NCBI GenBank assembly: GCA_035442025.1
Contig: DAORPQ010000004.1
Location: 1-64,000, forward strand
DNA: 64,000 nucleotides
Direction of reading: 5' to 3'
Origin: Competibacter_A sp003527885
GTDB taxonomy: Bacteria > Pseudomonadota > Gammaproteobacteria > Competibacterales > Competibacteraceae
The position numbers and the translations under genes were made by a program. The stretch's first letter is position 1; every line of letters begins with the position of its first letter. Of this stretch, positions 62,600 through 64,000 are shown one piece after another. The notes beneath the pieces were generated by a model. That model did not search any database and had not been told where the DNA came from. It saw only the letters and a program-made list of their open reading frames with translations.

Positions 62600-64000
62600 A
62601 TGAAATCCGACCGACTCGATTCCGACCGCCTCGCGCGGGTCATCGCTTATCATCAAGCGAGCAAGCATCATCCGGACCGTTACGCTCCCGGTCCCGGCGG
62701 ACTGGACTGGGCCAACCAGCCCGACCCGTTCCGCCGCTTTGCCGGAGCGCCACGCATCGAACTGCCGTTGCGGGCCGATTCGCTGTCCATCCCGTTTGAA
62801 TCCGTGCGCCGGGGCGAACGGCCAACGCCTTATCCGCTCGAACGGCATTCGCTGGCGATGTTGTTTGAACTTTCACTGGGGTTATCCGCCTGGAAACAGC
62901 ACGGCGGCTCACGCTGGGCGCTGCGCTGCAACCCGTCGAGCGGCAACTTGCATCCGACCGAAGGCTATCTGATCTGCCCCGCCCTCCCCGGCTTGACGGC
63001 CGGCGTTCATCACTACCTGAGCCACGATCACGTTCTGGAGCAGCGCGCCGCACCAGCGTCAACCGGCTGGGGTAGCGAACTGCGCGGCGGTGTCGTGGTG
63101 GCGCTGAGCGGCATCCACTGGCGGGAAGCCTGGAAATACGGCCTGCGGGCCTACCGCTATTGCCAGCACGATTGCGGCCACGCCATCGCCGCCATCGCCT
63201 ACGCCGCCACCGCGTTGGGCTGGCGGGCGCGACTGCTCGACGGCTGGGGCGACGATCAGCTCGCCGCCCTGCTGGGACTGAATCGGGCCGAGGATTTCGC
63301 CGACGCCGAACCGGAGCATCCCGAAATCGCGCTGTGGCTCGGCCCAGAACCGCCGCCCGCAAACTTGTCGCCCGCTACGCTGGCGCACGAACTCTCCTTC
63401 ACCGGCCACGCCAATCGCCTGAGCCATTCCCGGCGCGATTGGCGGGGCATCGCGGAAGCGGATCGGGCCGCCCATCGGCCGAACGCTCTACCCTCGCCCC
63501 CTTTCCAGCCAACCGCCTATCCACCGCCGACCAAATCCGGTTGCGTCGCCAGCGCCGCCGAGCTGATCCGCCAGCGCCGCAGCGCGGTGGCTTTCGATGG
63601 CGTCACCACCTTGCCCGCCGAACGCTGGTTCGGAATGCTGGACGCGCTGTTGCCGCGCCCCGAGGTTCCGCCGCTCAATGCTTGGCCGTGGCCGCCGCGC
63701 GTGCATCCGCTGCTGTTCGCCCACCGGATTGAGGGAATCGCACCGGGTCTTTATCTGCTGGTTCGGAATGGGGAGAAGCTGGCGGAATTGCAAGCGGCGC
63801 TGCACGGTGAATGGGAGTGGGCGCGGGTCGAACCAGCGCCGGCGCATCTGCCGCTTTACCGGCTGAGCACCGGCGACGCGCGCGAGGCGGCGCAAGTCAT
63901 TTCCTGCCATCAGGACATCGCCGCCGCTTCCTGCTTCGCGCTCGGCTTCCTGACCGAATTCGCCGACCCGCTACACGACAGGCCGTGGGTGTACCGGGAA
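62600..64000 (+). CDS. SagB-type tandem nitroreductase-fold protein, 3' end outside window
   Basis: 467 codons are visible to the right edge, without a stop. The first nitroreductase-like half (about 60-260) has RHSLAMLFELSLGLSAWK and the FMN-site pattern RCNPSSGNLHPTEGYLI. A second half starts near ELIRQRRSAVAFDG (about 320). The pattern matches SagB/ThcOx-like FMN dehydrogenases that occur as double domains in Proteobacteria. No precursor peptide or cyclodehydratase gene is near, so a role in azole peptide synthesis is not supported here. The start codon ATG 62600 has a weak GACGAG site. Confidence 0.85.
   Translation, partial: MKSDRLDSDRLARVIAYHQASKHHPDRYAPGPGGLDWANQPDPFRRFAGAPRIELPLRADSLSIPFESVRRGERPTPYPLERHSLAMLFELSLGLSAWKQHGGSRWALRCNPSSGNLHPTEGYLICPALPGLTAGVHHYLSHDHVLEQRAAPASTGWGSELRGGVVVALSGIHWREAWKYGLRAYRYCQHDCGHAIAAIAYAATALGWRARLLDGWGDDQLAALLGLNRAEDFADAEPEHPEIALWLGPEPPPANLSPATLAHELSFTGHANRLSHSRRDWRGIAEADRAAHRPNALPSPPFQPTAYPPPTKSGCVASAAELIRQRRSAVAFDGVTTLPAERWFGMLDALLPRPEVPPLNAWPWPPRVHPLLFAHRIEGIAPGLYLLVRNGEKLAELQAALHGEWEWARVEPAPAHLPLYRLSTGDAREAAQVISCHQDIAAASCFALGFLTEFADPLHDRPWVYRE

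Overview
The window is a 64 kb piece of a GC-rich gammaproteobacterial chromosome, and almost all of it is coding. The gene orders are classical for Gammaproteobacteria: pilMNOPQ, hslVU-ubiEJB, dapB-carAB-greA, clpS-clpA beside infA, pyrE divergent from exonuclease III, and a rhodanese-grxC-secB-gpsA run. A phasin gene points to polyhydroxyalkanoate storage, and a Fur-type promoter drives a ferritin-feo operon. A Competibacter-like or related PHA-storing gammaproteobacterium would fit, but the sequence alone does not fix the genus.

Region by region. 1-7523 (minus): the type IV pilus operon pilM-N-O-P-Q, followed 34 bp later by a long secreted Ig-like protein that runs off the left edge. 7.7-10.2 kb: small conserved proteins (nucleotidyltransferase-like, DUF1289, DUF2889) and a noncoding gap. 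10.2-13.25 kb (minus): a persulfide-sensor-type ArsR repressor, a DUF2892 membrane protein and a rhodanese, continuing into grxC, secB and gpsA. 13.4-16.3 kb (plus): gpmA, ctpA and a DJ-1/PfpI protein. 16.4-21.9 kb (minus): ubiB, ubiJ, ubiE, DUF971, hslU, hslV. 22.1-31.3 kb: rimO, rpmE2 (plus), a trypsin-like protease, greA, carB, carA, dapB, tRNA-Gly(CCC) and an H-NS-like protein. 31.5-36 kb: trmB, a D,D-carboxypeptidase with a very long charged tail, and gltA. 36.3-41 kb: phasin, rsmJ, a lytic transglycosylase and an EF-G-like GTPase. 41-46.9 kb: macrodomain protein and rubredoxin (minus), thiD-thiE-hemL (plus), then dsbB, a SelW-like protein, mtgA and a flavodoxin-like protein (minus). 47-52.9 kb: infA, clpA, clpS, pyrE, exonuclease III, ampG. 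52.9-58.7 kb (minus): a PatZ-like acetyltransferase, then the iron operon ferritin-feoA-feoB-small Cys-rich protein. 58.7-64 kb: a three-gene operon (small secreted Cys-rich protein, membrane protein, secreted TPR-CHAT protein) and, divergently, a SagB-like tandem nitroreductase cut by the right edge.

The most unusual items are the exported TPR-CHAT (caspase-like) operon, the Ig-like giant attached to the pilus operon, a highly structured untranslated segment ending in a terminator between rimO and hslV (possible small RNA), the SqrR/YgaV-like redox switch placed at the head of the secB/gpsA operon, and a PatZ homologue that seems to have lost most of its ATP-grasp region. Several starts are non-ATG (carA, thiD, mtgA, phasin, feoB), supported by ribosome binding sites and stop/start overlaps. 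One rubredoxin gene is only 54 codons long.
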